64,000 nucleotides of DNA from Stutzerimonas kunmingensis (GCF_021432085.1 NZ_CP090366.1:434001-498000), one strand, 5' to 3'. Numbered from the stretch's first letter, positions 9,953 through 19,311 are shown. Numbers and translations are program-made. Notes: a model not told the origin generated them from the letters alone.

Positions 9953-11454
9953 ACCAAGCTAAACGAGCGGTGGTAATCGGCGCCGGCTTCGGCGGGCTGG
10001 CGCTGGCCATCCGTCTGCAGCGTGCCGGCATCCAGACCACCCTGTTGGAGAAGCGCGACAAGCCTGGTGGCCGCGCCTACGTCTATCACGATCAGGGCTT
10101 CACCTTCGACGCCGGGCCGACGGTGATCACCGATCCGCCAGCGCTGGAAGAACTCTTCAGCGGCGCTGGCAAGCGCATGGCCGATTACGTCGAGCTGCTG
10201 CCGATCAGCCCCTTCTACCGGCTGTGCTGGGAGGACGGCTACAGCTTCGATTACGTCAACGACCAGGCCCAGCTGGATCGGCAGATCCATGCGCTCAACC
10301 CCCGTGACGTCGCCGGCTATCAGCGCTTTCTCGCCTATTCGCGCGCGGTGTATGAAGAGGGCTACGTCAAACTCGGCACCGTGCCCTTCCTGTCGTTCCG
10401 CAGCATGATTGGCGTCGCTCCGCAGCTGGCCAAGCTGCAGGCCTGGCGCAACGTGTACAGCATGGTGGCCAAGTTCGTGGAGAACGACCGGCTGCGGCAG
10501 GCGCTGTCCTTTCACTCGCTGCTGGTCGGCGGCAACCCCTTCGAAACTTCATCGATCTACGCGCTGATTCATGCGCTGGAGCGCCAGGGCGGCGTCTGGT
10601 TTCCGCGCGGCGGTACCGGTGCGCTGGTGCAGGGGATGGTGAAGCTGTTCGAGGACCTGGGCGGCAAGCTGGAGCTGAACGCCGAGGTGGCGCGCATCGA
10701 GCTGGCCGAAGGGCGGGCGAAGGCGGTGATCACGGGTGATGGGCGTCGTTTCGATACGGGTGCGGTCGCCTCCAACGCCGATGTTGTAAACACCTACAAG
10801 CAGCTGCTCGGGCATGAGGCGCGCGGCCGCGATGAAGCCAAACGGCTCTCCGGCAAACGCTTCTCCATGTCCTTGTTCGTCATCCATTTCGGCCTCAAGC
10901 GACGCCACGAGCATCTGCAGCATCACACGGTGTGCTTCGGGCCACGTTACCGCGAGCTGATCAATGAGATCTTCAAGCGTGAAACCCTGGCCGACGACTT
11001 CTCTCTTTATCTGCACGCGCCCTGCGTGACCGACCCATCGCTGGCGCCGGAAGGCTGTGCCAGCCACTACGTGCTGGCGCCGGTGCCGCACCTGGGGACG
11101 GCGGATATCGATTGGGCGGTGGAGGGGCCAAAATACCGCGACCGAATTTTCGAGTACCTCGAGCGGCACTATATTCCCGGTCTGCGCGGTGATCTGGTGA
11201 CCCACCGCATCTTCACCCCGCACGATTTCCGCGACGAGCTCAACGCGCACCTGGGTTCGGCGTTTTCGCTGGAGCCGATCCTCACCCAGAGCGCCTGGTT
11301 CCGCCCGCACAACCGTGATGACGTGATTCCCAACCTCTATATCGTCGGCGCCGGCACCCATCCGGGCGCGGGGGTTCCGGGCGTCGTGGGCTCAGCCAAG
11401 GCCACCGCCGGGTTAATGCTGGAGGACTTCATGTTGGGGGAGCAGGCCGGATGA
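9949..11454 (+). CDS. crtI: Phytoene desaturase CrtI
   Basis: This 501-residue FAD enzyme carries out the four desaturations from phytoene to lycopene. It has the N-terminal FAD-binding segment VVIGAGFGGLALAIRLQRAG followed by LLEKRDKPGGRAYVY, and the carotenoid/retinoid-oxidoreductase C-terminal signature NLYIVGAGTHPGAGVPGVVG. Length and motifs fit bacterial four-step CrtI. It is coupled by 4-base overlaps to crtY upstream and crtB downstream, consistent with one transcript. Confidence 0.95.
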   Translation: MNQAKRAVVIGAGFGGLALAIRLQRAGIQTTLLEKRDKPGGRAYVYHDQGFTFDAGPTVITDPPALEELFSGAGKRMADYVELLPISPFYRLCWEDGYSFDYVNDQAQLDRQIHALNPRDVAGYQRFLAYSRAVYEEGYVKLGTVPFLSFRSMIGVAPQLAKLQAWRNVYSMVAKFVENDRLRQALSFHSLLVGGNPFETSSIYALIHALERQGGVWFPRGGTGALVQGMVKLFEDLGGKLELNAEVARIELAEGRAKAVITGDGRRFDTGAVASNADVVNTYKQLLGHEARGRDEAKRLSGKRFSMSLFVIHFGLKRRHEHLQHHTVCFGPRYRELINEIFKRETLADDFSLYLHAPCVTDPSLAPEGCASHYVLAPVPHLGTADIDWAVEGPKYRDRIFEYLERHYIPGLRGDLVTHRIFTPHDFRDELNAHLGSAFSLEPILTQSAWFRPHNRDDVIPNLYIVGAGTHPGAGVPGVVGSAKATAGLMLEDFMLGEQAG

Positions 11455-12377
11455 ATGACAAGGTCATCGACCATTCGACCCAGGCAATCAACGTCGGCTC
11501 CAAGAGTTTCGCGGCGGCGGCAAAGCTGTTCGACGAGCGCACTCGCCAGAGCGCCGTGATGCTCTACGCCTGGTGCCGTCACTGTGATGACGTGATCGAC
11601 GGGCAAACGCTGGGGCATGGTCAGGTCGAGGGTGATCGATCGACTGGCGAGGTGCGGTTGGCCGAGCTGGTTGACCTGACCGAACGCGCCTATGCCGGCG
11701 AGCCGATGAGCGATCCGGCTTTTGCGGCGTTCCAGCAGGTGATTCAGCGGCACCAGATCCCCCGTGAGTACCCGCTGGAGCATCTCGCCGGCTTTCGTAT
11801 GGACGTGCAGGACTACCGCTACCAGACCCTCGATGACACCTTGCTCTACTGCTACCGGGTTGCCGGTGTGGTCGGTCTGATGATGGCGCGGGTGATGGGC
11901 GCCGAAGCGGAGCCGACGCTGGATCGCGCCTGTGACCTGGGCTTGGCCTTCCAGCTGACCAACATTGCCCGCGATATCGTCGAGGATGCACAGATCGGCC
12001 GCGTTTACCTGCCGGCCGAGTGGCTGGCCGAAGTGGGCATCCCTGAAGATGAGGTCGCGCTACCTGAGCATCGTGCGGCATTGGCCACGCTGGCAGCGCG
12101 ACTGGTAGATCTGGCCGAACCCTACTATCAATCGGCATCTCAGGGCCTGCGGGACCTGCCGTTACGCTCGGCCTGGTCGATCGCCACGGCGCATGGCGTC
12201 TATCGGCAGATCGGCGTCGAAGTGAAAGCGCGCGGCGCAGCGGCCTGGGATGCGCGGGTGTCGACGAGCAAGGCGCAGAAGCTGCAGTTCCTGCTGGGGG
12301 GGGGCGTGTTGGCGCTGGCCTCGCGGCGGATGCAGGTCAGGCCGCGTCCTGACGGTCTCTGGATGCGTCCTCGCTAG
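11451..12377 (+). CDS. crtB: Phytoene synthase CrtB
   Basis: This 308-residue squalene/phytoene synthase-family enzyme joins two geranylgeranyl diphosphates head to head into phytoene, the first committed carotenoid step. Both Mg-binding Asp motifs are present: CRHCDDVID (about residue 42) and NIARDIVEDAQIGRVYLP (about residue 170). The start overlaps the crtI stop. The 3' end overlaps the convergent crtZ by 41 bases, so the C-terminal residues of both proteins are encoded in the same DNA. Confidence 0.95.
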   Translation: MNDKVIDHSTQAINVGSKSFAAAAKLFDERTRQSAVMLYAWCRHCDDVIDGQTLGHGQVEGDRSTGEVRLAELVDLTERAYAGEPMSDPAFAAFQQVIQRHQIPREYPLEHLAGFRMDVQDYRYQTLDDTLLYCYRVAGVVGLMMARVMGAEAEPTLDRACDLGLAFQLTNIARDIVEDAQIGRVYLPAEWLAEVGIPEDEVALPEHRAALATLAARLVDLAEPYYQSASQGLRDLPLRSAWSIATAHGVYRQIGVEVKARGAAAWDARVSTSKAQKLQFLLGGGVLALASRRMQVRPRPDGLWMRPR

Positions 12378-12870
12378 CGCTAACGCTCGCCTTGCGCAGC
12401 GGCCCATCGTGCAGCTGGCGCAATTGGCGCTTGAGCACCGGCAGCGGCGGTGAATAAAGAAAACCGAAGGACACGCAGCGCTCCTTGCCCTCGACGGCAT
12501 GGTGCATGCGGTGCGCCTGATAAAGGCGCTTGAGATAACCGTTGCGCGGCACGTAGCGCAGCGGCCAGCGGTGGTGCACCAGCCCGTCGTGGGCGACGAA
12601 ATATAGAAAGCCGTAGGCCGTCATCCCGGCGCCGATCCATTCCAGGGGGTGATAACCGGCCGTGCCGAGGGCGATCAGCAGGATCGCCACGCCAGCGAAC
12701 ACCACCGCATACAGGTCGTTCTTCTCGAACCAGCCGCTGCGTGGCTCGTGGTGCGACTTGTGCCAGCCCCAGCCCCAGCCATGCATCACGTACTTGTGTG
12801 CCCACCAGGCGAAGACTTCCATGCCGGCGAGGGTGGCGAGGAAGACGAGCGTATTGGTCAGTGGACTCAT
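12337..12870 (-). CDS. crtZ: Beta-carotene hydroxylase CrtZ
   Basis: This 177-residue membrane di-iron hydroxylase adds 3-hydroxyls to beta-carotene to give zeaxanthin. All four histidine clusters of the family are visible: HKYVMH, HKSHH, HDGLVHH and HRMHH, within four hydrophobic stretches. It is encoded opposite to crtXYIB, as in Pantoea clusters. Its own start at 12870 faces the nitronate monooxygenase gene end. The C-terminal tail (SASEDASRDRQDAA) is polar and lies in the overlap with crtB, so it is probably not essential for activity. Confidence 0.95.
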   Translation of the reverse strand: MSPLTNTLVFLATLAGMEVFAWWAHKYVMHGWGWGWHKSHHEPRSGWFEKNDLYAVVFAGVAILLIALGTAGYHPLEWIGAGMTAYGFLYFVAHDGLVHHRWPLRYVPRNGYLKRLYQAHRMHHAVEGKERCVSFGFLYSPPLPVLKRQLRQLHDGPLRKASVSASEDASRDRQDAA

Positions 12871-12953
12871 TGGCGGCGTTCCGTGTGACGTGCGGTCGAT
12901 TCTACGCCCCGTCGCGACGGCTCAGGACTCGCCGCGACGGAATGCGTAATGAC

Positions 12954-13997
12954 TCAGGCCCGCCAGCCGGCCGCAAGTTCACGGGTCAGCTGGCCGGCCG
13001 GGATATCCCGGCAGCCACTGACGTTCTGCCCGGCCCACAGCGGCGTGCAGTGATCCAGGCCCTGCTTCTCGGTCTTGGCGCGCAGCGCGCCGATGGCGTT
13101 GCCGGCCAGCGGGAAGGGCGGAACCCCTTCGGGCAGCGGACCCAGCTCGCGCATGATGCGGTTGACGATGCCGCGTGCCGGGCGCCCGCTGAACAGGGTG
13201 GTCAGCGCCGTATGCGCCGCCTGCGGGCTCTTCAGCGCGGCGCGATGCAGCGCATTGGTACGGCTTTCCGGACACAACAGGTAGGCGGTGCCGAGTTGTA
13301 CGCCAGCCGCACCGAGGGTCTGTGCCGCAGCCACTCCCTGTGCATCGGCAATGCCGCCAGCGGCGACCACCGGCACGTCCAGCGCGGCGACCAGTTGTGG
13401 CAGCAGCGCGAAGGTGCCGAGCTGGGTGGTCAGGTCCTCGCTGAGAAAGATGCCGCGGTGGCCGCCGGCTTCCTGGCCCTGGGCAATCACCAGATCGACG
13501 CCGTGCTGCTGCAGCCAGAGGCCTTCGGCGACCGTTGTCGCGCTGGAGGCTATCTTCGCCCCGGTGCCGCGGGCGCGCTGCAGCAGGTCGGGCGCCGGCA
13601 GGCCGAAGTGGAAGCTGACCAGCGCCGGCTTGTGCCGCTCCAGCACCTCCGCCATCGCCGCATCGAACGGTTGCCGGGTGGCGCCGGTGGGAATGCCTGC
13701 CGGGTCGATGTCGAATTCGGCGAACATGGGTGCGAGCATCCGGTGCCAGGCGTCGAAGGCCGTCGGGTCGGCGGCCGGTGTCTGGTGGCAGAAGAAGTTG
13801 ACGTTGTAAGGTCGGTCTGTCAGCGCCTCGATGGCGGTCAGCTCGGCGTCCAGCGCCTCGGCGTTGAGCATACCGGCCGGGATCGAACCCAGCCCGCCTG
13901 CCTCGCAGACCGCCGCGGCCAGCAGGTGATTCTGCGCACCGGCCATGGGTGCCTGGATGATCGGATGCTCGATGCCGAAAAGATCACGCAGGTCCAT
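12954..13997 (-). CDS. Nitronate monooxygenase-family FMN protein
   Basis: This 347-residue TIM-barrel flavoprotein belongs to the NMO / 2-nitropropane dioxygenase family, class I-like. Such enzymes oxidise alkyl nitronates, though many members have unknown substrates. Seen: HPIIQAPMAG at the start, VCEAGGLGSIPAG, VIAQGQEAGGHRG carrying the conserved GGH segment, and the phosphate-binding VVAAGGIADAQGVAAAQTLG. It is monocistronic next to crtZ and divergent from rlmJ. Nothing in the sequence ties it to carotenoid synthesis; linkage is positional only. Confidence 0.8.
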   Translation of the reverse strand: MDLRDLFGIEHPIIQAPMAGAQNHLLAAAVCEAGGLGSIPAGMLNAEALDAELTAIEALTDRPYNVNFFCHQTPAADPTAFDAWHRMLAPMFAEFDIDPAGIPTGATRQPFDAAMAEVLERHKPALVSFHFGLPAPDLLQRARGTGAKIASSATTVAEGLWLQQHGVDLVIAQGQEAGGHRGIFLSEDLTTQLGTFALLPQLVAALDVPVVAAGGIADAQGVAAAQTLGAAGVQLGTAYLLCPESRTNALHRAALKSPQAAHTALTTLFSGRPARGIVNRIMRELGPLPEGVPPFPLAGNAIGALRAKTEKQGLDHCTPLWAGQNVSGCRDIPAGQLTRELAAGWRA

Positions 13998-14132
13998 GAG
14001 GTCAGCTCCGTTCAGTCGTCGTGGGGCGCCACTGTAGCCCGTGTCGGTGGCCGGGGAAAACGACGCTGGTCATGCCGGACCTGCGCGGCGCAAGGCGGAC
14101 GGGTAAACTGCGCGGCTCTCGAGGAGGATCAG

Positions 14133-14972
14133 ATGAACTACCGCCACGCCTTCCATACCGGCAACCACGCCGATGTGCTCAAACACCTGGTGTTGAGCCG
14201 GATCTTCGCCCTGCTGTCGCGCAAGGAGGCGCCCTTCGCCTACCTCGACAGCCATGCCGGCGTCGGCCTCTACGACCTGGCCGGCGACCAGGCCAGCCGC
14301 ACCGGCGAGTGGCTGCAGGGCATCGCCCGCATCTGGCAGGCCGAGGCGCTCCCGACGCTGCTCGATGACTACCTCGGCGTGATCCGCCAGCTCAACCCGG
14401 ACGGGGCGCTGCGCTATTACCCCGGCTCGCCGGAGCTGGCGCGGCAACTGACCCGCGAGCAGGATCGTCTGCAGCTCAACGAAAAGCATCCCGAGGACGG
14501 CGCGCTGCTCAAGGACAACATGGCCGGCGACCGCCGCGTGGCCGTGCACCGAGGCGAGGGCTGGCATGTGCCGCGGGCCTTGATGCCGACGCAGGAAAAG
14601 CGCGTGGTACTGCTGATCGATCCGCCGTTCGAACAGGCCGACGAACTGAGCCGCTGTGTGACGGCGCTGAAGGAGGCGCTCGGCCGTATGCGCCAGACCA
14701 TCGGCGTGATCTGGTATCCGATCAAGGACGAGCGCCAGCTCAAGCGCTTCTATCAGGACTTGGCGCGCAGCGGGGCGCCCAAGTTGCTGCGTGCCGAACT
14801 GTTCGTCCACCCCGCCGACGATGCCAGCCGCCTGAGCGGTTCGGGCCTGGCTATCACCAACCCGCCGTGGGGGCTGGAGGAAGAGCTGCGTGAGCTGTTG
14901 CCGTGGCTGGCCGAGCAGCTGGCGCAGAGCCAGGGCAGCTGGCGGCTTGACTGGCTGATCGAGGAGGCCTGA
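14133..14972 (+). CDS. rlmJ: 23S rRNA (adenine-2030-N6)-methyltransferase RlmJ
   Basis: This 279-residue SAM-dependent methyltransferase begins MNYRHAFHTGNHADVLKH, the conserved RlmJ opening. The catalytic DPPF motif occurs in LLIDPPFEQADEL, and ITNPPWGLEEEL is near the end. RlmJ modifies A2030 of 23S rRNA. The start is fixed by GAGGAGG at 14121-14127, five bases before the ATG. It stands alone, followed by a palindromic repeat. Confidence 0.92.
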   Translation: MNYRHAFHTGNHADVLKHLVLSRIFALLSRKEAPFAYLDSHAGVGLYDLAGDQASRTGEWLQGIARIWQAEALPTLLDDYLGVIRQLNPDGALRYYPGSPELARQLTREQDRLQLNEKHPEDGALLKDNMAGDRRVAVHRGEGWHVPRALMPTQEKRVVLLIDPPFEQADELSRCVTALKEALGRMRQTIGVIWYPIKDERQLKRFYQDLARSGAPKLLRAELFVHPADDASRLSGSGLAITNPPWGLEEELRELLPWLAEQLAQSQGSWRLDWLIEEA

Positions 14973-15006
14973 GTCGCGGAGATCGCCACCCGGAGGACCT
15001 CCACCC

Positions 15007-15082
15007 GGTGGATCGATAAAGCGCGATCCATCCTACGCAGACGCCGGGATTCGTAGGAAGGATGTCGCTTTTCACATCCACC
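15007..15082. repeat. REP-like imperfect inverted repeat
   Basis: Two 31-base arms (15007-15037 and 15052-15082) are imperfect inverted copies around a 14-base loop. The outer part is GGTGGAT...ATCC.TCCTACG with an AAGCG core. It fills the space between rlmJ and the convergent srkA, and shares the GGTGGAT...CGCTT core with palindromes at 18084 and 59518. It may act in transcript 3' ends. Confidence 0.75.
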
Positions 15083-15109
15083 GTCACGGGTCCGCAGCCA
15101 CACCATGCC

Positions 15110-16084
15110 TCAGAACAACCTGAGCGGTTCTTCCTGCAGCGCCGATATCTGTTCGCGCAGGATCAGCACCTGGTCGCCCCAGTAACGCTCGCTGCCAAAC
15201 CAGGGAAAGCTCATCGGGAAGGCCGGATCGTCCCAGCGGCGGGCGAGCCAGGCGCTGTAGTGCATCAGCCGCAGCGCGCGCAGAGCCTCGATCAGCGGTA
15301 GCTCGCGGGGGGCGAAATCATGGAATTCGTTGTAGCCGTCCACCAGTTCGGCCAGCTGACCAAGACGTTCATGGCGCTCGCCGGCGAGCATCATCCACAG
15401 GTCCTGCACCGATGGGCCCATGCGGCAATCATCGAGATCGACCAGATGAAAGGCATCGTCGCGGGCGAGGATGTTGCCCGGGTGGCAATCGCCATGCAGG
15501 CGGATCGGGGTGAAGTTGGTGCTGGCGAAGACGTCTTCGACCCGCTTGAGCAGATCGCGTGCCACCGACTCGTAGGCCGGCAGCAGGCTTTTGGGCACGA
15601 AGCCGCCTTCCAGCAAGCTGTTCAGTGAATCGTGGCCAAAATTCTGTACGCCCAGCGTTTCGCGATGCTCGAACGGCCGGTTTGCACCTATCGCATGCAT
15701 CCGCCCCAGCAGCTGGCCGAGACGATAGAGCTGGTCGAGATTGCCCGGCTCCGGCGCGCGGCCTCCTCTGCGTGGAAATAGCGCAAAGCGGAAGCCGGCG
15801 TGCTCGAATAGCGTCGTGCCGTTGCGTTCCAGCGGCGCCACCACCGGCACCTCGTGCTCGACCAGTTCCAGGCTGAACTGGTGCTCCTCGAGAATCGCCT
15901 CGTTGCTCCAGCGACCGGGACGGTAGAACTTGGCGATCAGTGGTATTTCATCTTCGATGCCCACCTGATAGACGCGGTTCTCGTAGCTGTTGAGCGCCAG
16001 CACGCGGGCATCGCTGAGATAACCGATGCTTTCCACAGCGTCGAGGACCAGGTCCGGCGTGAGTGTATCGAAGGGATGAGACAT
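15110..16084 (-). CDS. srkA: Stress-response Ser/Thr protein kinase SrkA (YihE/RdoA)
   Basis: This 324-residue aminoglycoside-phosphotransferase-fold kinase has the catalytic loop RLHGDCHPGNILARDD and the metal-binding HLVDLDDCRMGPSVQDLW. ALNSYENRVYQVG near the N-terminus is typical of YihE. In E. coli the protein counters stress-induced death and phosphorylates protein Ser/Thr. It is soluble, with no signal sequence. It converges on rlmJ across a REP-like element, and the ComF gene lies upstream on the same strand. Confidence 0.9.
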   Translation of the reverse strand: MSHPFDTLTPDLVLDAVESIGYLSDARVLALNSYENRVYQVGIEDEIPLIAKFYRPGRWSNEAILEEHQFSLELVEHEVPVVAPLERNGTTLFEHAGFRFALFPRRGGRAPEPGNLDQLYRLGQLLGRMHAIGANRPFEHRETLGVQNFGHDSLNSLLEGGFVPKSLLPAYESVARDLLKRVEDVFASTNFTPIRLHGDCHPGNILARDDAFHLVDLDDCRMGPSVQDLWMMLAGERHERLGQLAELVDGYNEFHDFAPRELPLIEALRALRLMHYSAWLARRWDDPAFPMSFPWFGSERYWGDQVLILREQISALQEEPLRLF

Positions 16085-16155
16085 GACCGGCTCCGCAGAA
16101 TAGACCGATCAGTGTATTGCACCGGGGCTTTTAAACAACCGCGCGTCCGCCGCTA

Positions 16156-16860
16156 TCAGTCGCCTGGCTTGGGCGTGCGTGCCAGGCAGTAGACGTCCAC
16201 TCGCACCGCACCCGCACGCTTGAGCAGTCGCGCCAGCGCCTCGGCGGTCGCACCGGTGGTCAGCACATCGTCGATCAGCGCCAGATGGCGGCCCTTGATG
16301 TCGTTGCCCGGCGCCAGGCAAAACGCCTGGCGCAGATTTCGCCGTCGCGTGGCGGCGTCCAGTTGCTGCTGCGGGGGCGTATCGACGACGCGTTCCAGCA
16401 GATGCTCGTCGACCGGCAGTTTCAGCGCGCCGCCCAGCCACTGGGCCAGCATCTGCGCCTGATTGAAGCCGCGCTGGCGCAGGCGACGGCGGGCCAGCGG
16501 CACGGGTACAAGAAGGTCCGGCTGCGGCAGCCCGTCGGTGAAGGCATGTTGCAGATGCAGCGCCAGGCGCTCGCCAAGCAGGCGGCCGAATGGCCAGCGC
16601 GCCTGGTGCTTGAAGCGGGTGATCAGCGCATCCACGGGAAAGGCGAAGCGCCAGGGCACCTCGACGTGGTCATAGCTTGGCGGCCTTTTCTGGCATTCGC
16701 CGCAGACCAGCCCGTGTGTCGGCAATGGCACGGCACAGGTTGCACACCGGCCATCGAGCCAGGGCAGTTCGGCTTCGCAAGGGCCACACAGTGGGTGACC
16801 GTCGCAAGGTTCATCGCACAGCAGGCAGTACTGTATATTAATTGACCAGTTGTAAACCAT
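16156..16860 (-). CDS. comF: ComF/GntX-family phosphoribosyltransferase-like protein
   Basis: This 234-residue protein has an N-terminal zinc-ribbon-like set of CxxC pairs (CLLCDEPC, CGPC, CATC, CGEC). The C-terminal PRTase fold has the PRPP-binding loop ALIDDVLTTGATAEAL. In naturally competent bacteria ComF helps bring single-stranded DNA into the cytoplasm; P. stutzeri is a classical transformable species, so a competence role is plausible but unproven here. Its ATG at 16860 follows AGGAAAGGAATC. That ribosome binding site lies inside the BirA-type operator shared with bioB. Confidence 0.85.
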   Translation of the reverse strand: MVYNWSINIQYCLLCDEPCDGHPLCGPCEAELPWLDGRCATCAVPLPTHGLVCGECQKRPPSYDHVEVPWRFAFPVDALITRFKHQARWPFGRLLGERLALHLQHAFTDGLPQPDLLVPVPLARRRLRQRGFNQAQMLAQWLGGALKLPVDEHLLERVVDTPPQQQLDAATRRRNLRQAFCLAPGNDIKGRHLALIDDVLTTGATAEALARLLKRAGAVRVDVYCLARTPKPGD

Positions 16861-16903
16861 GATTCCTTTCCTGGTTGACAGCGTATCGAGCTTGGCTAAA
16901 CAT
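16850..16903 (+). promoter_or_regulatory. BirA-type operator overlapping the bioB promoter
   Basis: TTGTAAACC (16850-16858), a 14-base spacer and GGTTGACAG (16873-16881) match the bacterial BirA box (TTGTAAACC-N14/15-GGTTTACAA) with two mismatches in the right arm. A perfect -35 hexamer, TTGACA (16875-16880), is embedded in the right arm, and a possible -10, TAAACA, is at 16897-16902. Binding of biotin-loaded BirA would block bioB transcription. The left arm covers the start codon of comF on the other strand. Confidence 0.8.
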
Positions 16904-16953
16904 TCCGCATCCGTGCCAGGCCGCCGAGCCGCTATTAATTACAAGGAATGCCC

Positions 16954-18012
16954 ATGAGTGCCACCTCCGCCTCCATTACGCGTCACGATTGGACCCTCGC
17001 CGAGGTCAAGGCGCTCTTCGAGCAACCCTTCAATGATCTGCTGTTCCAGGCGCAGACCGTGCACCGCCAGCACTTCGATGCCAACCGCGTGCAGGTGTCC
17101 ACGCTGCTGTCGATCAAGACCGGCGCCTGCCCGGAAGACTGCAAGTACTGCCCGCAATCCGGCCACTACAACACCGGCCTCGATAAAGAGAAGTTGATGG
17201 AAGTGCAGAAGGTGCTGGAGGCGGCGGCCGAAGCCAAGGCCATCGGCTCGACGCGTTTCTGCATGGGGGCGGCGTGGAAGCATCCGTCGGCCAAGGACAT
17301 GCCCTACGTGCTGAAGATGGTCGAAGGGGTCAAGGCCATGGGCCTGGAAACCTGCATGACCCTCGGCAAGCTCGATCAGGAGCAGACCAAGGCGCTGGCC
17401 GCAGCGGGGCTGGATTACTACAACCACAACCTCGACACCTCGCCGGAGTACTACGGCAATATCATCACCACCCGCACCTACGGTGAGCGTCTGGAGACGC
17501 TGAGCTACGTGCGCGAGGCGGGGCTGAAGATCTGCTCCGGCGGTATCCTCGGCATGGGCGAGTCGCTGGACGATCGCGCCGGCCTGCTGATCCAGCTGGC
17601 CAACCTGCCGGAGCACCCGGAATCGGTGCCGATCAACATGCTGGTCAAGGTCAAGGGCACGCCGCTGGCCGAGGAACAGGACGTCGATCCGTTCGACTTC
17701 ATTCGCATGCTCGCCGTGGCGCGGATCATGATGCCGAAGTCCCACGTGCGCCTGTCCGCCGGCCGTGAACAGATGAACGATCAGATGCAGGCCCTGGCAT
17801 TCTTCGCCGGCGCCAACTCGATCTTCTACGGCGAGAAGCTGCTGACCACCGCCAACCCGCAGGCTGGCAAGGACATGCAGCTGTTCGCGCGCCTGGGCAT
17901 CAAGCCGGAAGAGCGCCACGAGCACGCCGACGAAGTACACCAGGCGGCCATCGAGCAGGCGCTGATCGAGCAGCGCGACAGCAAGTTGTTCTACAACGCC
18001 GCTTCAGCGTGA
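16954..18012 (+). CDS. bioB: Biotin synthase BioB
   Basis: This 352-residue radical-SAM enzyme inserts sulfur into dethiobiotin, the last step of biotin synthesis. The 4Fe-4S cluster motif is [20 protein letters not shown] (CxxxCxxC). [15 protein letters not shown] and the Arg-containing [15 protein letters not shown] are also diagnostic, covering the 2Fe-2S ligands. The ATG at 16954 is preferred: AAGGA lies six bases upstream, whereas the ATG at 16948 abuts it. It is first gene of the bio operon, under the BirA-like operator. Confidence 0.96.
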   Translation: MSATSASITRHDWTLAEVKALFEQPFNDLLFQAQTVHRQHFDANRVQVSTLLSIKTGACPEDCKYCPQSGHYNTGLDKEKLMEVQKVLEAAAEAKAIGSTRFCMGAAWKHPSAKDMPYVLKMVEGVKAMGLETCMTLGKLDQEQTKALAAAGLDYYNHNLDTSPEYYGNIITTRTYGERLETLSYVREAGLKICSGGILGMGESLDDRAGLLIQLANLPEHPESVPINMLVKVKGTPLAEEQDVDPFDFIRMLAVARIMMPKSHVRLSAGREQMNDQMQALAFFAGANSIFYGEKLLTTANPQAGKDMQLFARLGIKPEERHEHADEVHQAAIEQALIEQRDSKLFYNAASA

Positions 18013-18083
18013 TGATTCGTTTCGGTGGACGGAGACGCCAACTGCGCCCCGATTCCCCCGACACTTAACGCGACTCTTCGTAA

Positions 18084-18112
18084 GGTGGATAACCCGCTTG
18101 CGGTTATCCACC
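18084..18112. repeat. REP-like palindrome between bioB and bioF
   Basis: GGTGGATAACC (18084-18094) and GGTTATCCACC (18102-18112) form a perfect 11-bp stem with a short CGCTTG-containing loop. It belongs to the same family as the elements at 15007 and 59518. Its position inside the operon could attenuate or protect the mRNA between bioB and bioF. Confidence 0.75.
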
Positions 18113-18132
18113 ATTCGCCGGTATCCGAGTCC

Positions 18133-19311
18133 ATGACTTTCGATCTCTCCGCCCGTCTTGCCGAGCGCCGCGCGGCCCATCTCTATCGTCAACGCCCGTT
18201 GCTGGAAACACCGCAGCAGCCGGAAGTGATGGTCGATGGGCAGCGGCTGCTGGCGTTCTGCTCCAACGACTACCTGGGATTGGCCAGCCATCCCGAGGTG
18301 ATCGTAGCCATGCAGCAGGGCGCCGCGAAGTGGGGCGTGGGCGGCGGCGCCTCGCATCTGGTGATCGGCCACAGCACGCCGCATCACCAGCTCGAAGAAG
18401 CCCTCGCCGAATTCACCGCCCGCCCGCGTGCCCTGCTGTTTTCCACCGGCTACATGGCGAATCTGGCCGCGGTGACGGCGCTGGTCGGGCAGGGCGATAC
18501 GGTGCTGGAGGATCGCCTCAATCACGCTTCCCTGCTCGATGCCGGTCTGCTCTCGGGCGCGCGTTTCTCGCGCTACCTGCACAACGACGCCGAGAGCCTC
18601 GGCAAGCGCCTGGAGAAGGCCAGCGGCAATACCCTGGTGGTGACCGATGGCGTATTCAGCATGGACGGCGATCTCGCCGACCTGCCGGCGATCTGCGCCA
18701 CGGCCAAGCAGCGTGGCGCCTGGGTGATGGTCGACGATGCCCATGGCTTCGGTCCGCTGGGCGCGACGGGCGGCGGCATCGTCGAACACTTCGGTCTGGG
18801 CATGGATGACGTGCCGGTGCTGGTTGGCACGCTGGGCAAGGCGTTCGGCACCGCGGGTGCCTTTGTCGCCGGCAGCGAGGAGCTGATCGAAACGCTGATC
18901 CAGTTCGCGCGACCGTACATCTACACCACCAGCCAGCCGCCGGCGGTGGCCTGTGCCACACTCAAAAGCCTGGAGCTGCTGCGCAGCGAAGGCTGGCGCC
19001 GAGAGCATTTGAACCGGCTGGTCACGCGTTTCCGCGAGGGCGCGCAGCAGATCGGGCTGACACTGATGGACAGCCCGACACCGATCCAGCCGGTGCTGGT
19101 CGGCAGCAGCGAACGGGCGTTGAGGCTGTCGGCATTGCTGCGCGAGCGCGGCATCCTGGTCGGCGCGATTCGCCCTCCAACCGTTCCGGCCGGCAGCGCA
19201 CGGCTGCGGATCACCTTCACGGCGAGCCACAGTGAGGCACAGCTGGACCGCCTGCTGGAAGCGCTGGCCGAGTGCTGGGCCCTGTTGCCCAAGGAGAACG
19301 AGGATGCGTGA
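18133..19311 (+). CDS. bioF: 8-amino-7-oxononanoate synthase BioF
   Basis: This 392-residue PLP-dependent alpha-oxoamine synthase condenses pimeloyl-ACP with L-alanine. Motifs: [38 protein letters not shown], and [16 protein letters not shown], which holds the Schiff-base Lys. I chose the ATG at 18133 ([18 protein letters not shown]) because it matches the usual BioF N-terminus. The longer frame from 18025 would run through the REP-like palindrome. The stop overlaps the bioH start (ATGCGTGA). Confidence 0.94.
   Translation: MTFDLSARLAERRAAHLYRQRPLLETPQQPEVMVDGQRLLAFCSNDYLGLASHPEVIVAMQQGAAKWGVGGGASHLVIGHSTPHHQLEEALAEFTARPRALLFSTGYMANLAAVTALVGQGDTVLEDRLNHASLLDAGLLSGARFSRYLHNDAESLGKRLEKASGNTLVVTDGVFSMDGDLADLPAICATAKQRGAWVMVDDAHGFGPLGATGGGIVEHFGLGMDDVPVLVGTLGKAFGTAGAFVAGSEELIETLIQFARPYIYTTSQPPAVACATLKSLELLRSEGWRREHLNRLVTRFREGAQQIGLTLMDSPTPIQPVLVGSSERALRLSALLRERGILVGAIRPPTVPAGSARLRITFTASHSEAQLDRLLEALAECWALLPKENEDA

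Noticed and set aside
12741-14132. Long upstream extension of the rlmJ frame
   Set aside because: The extension is antisense to the nitronate monooxygenase gene; rlmJ has its own strong ribosome binding site and conserved start at 14133.
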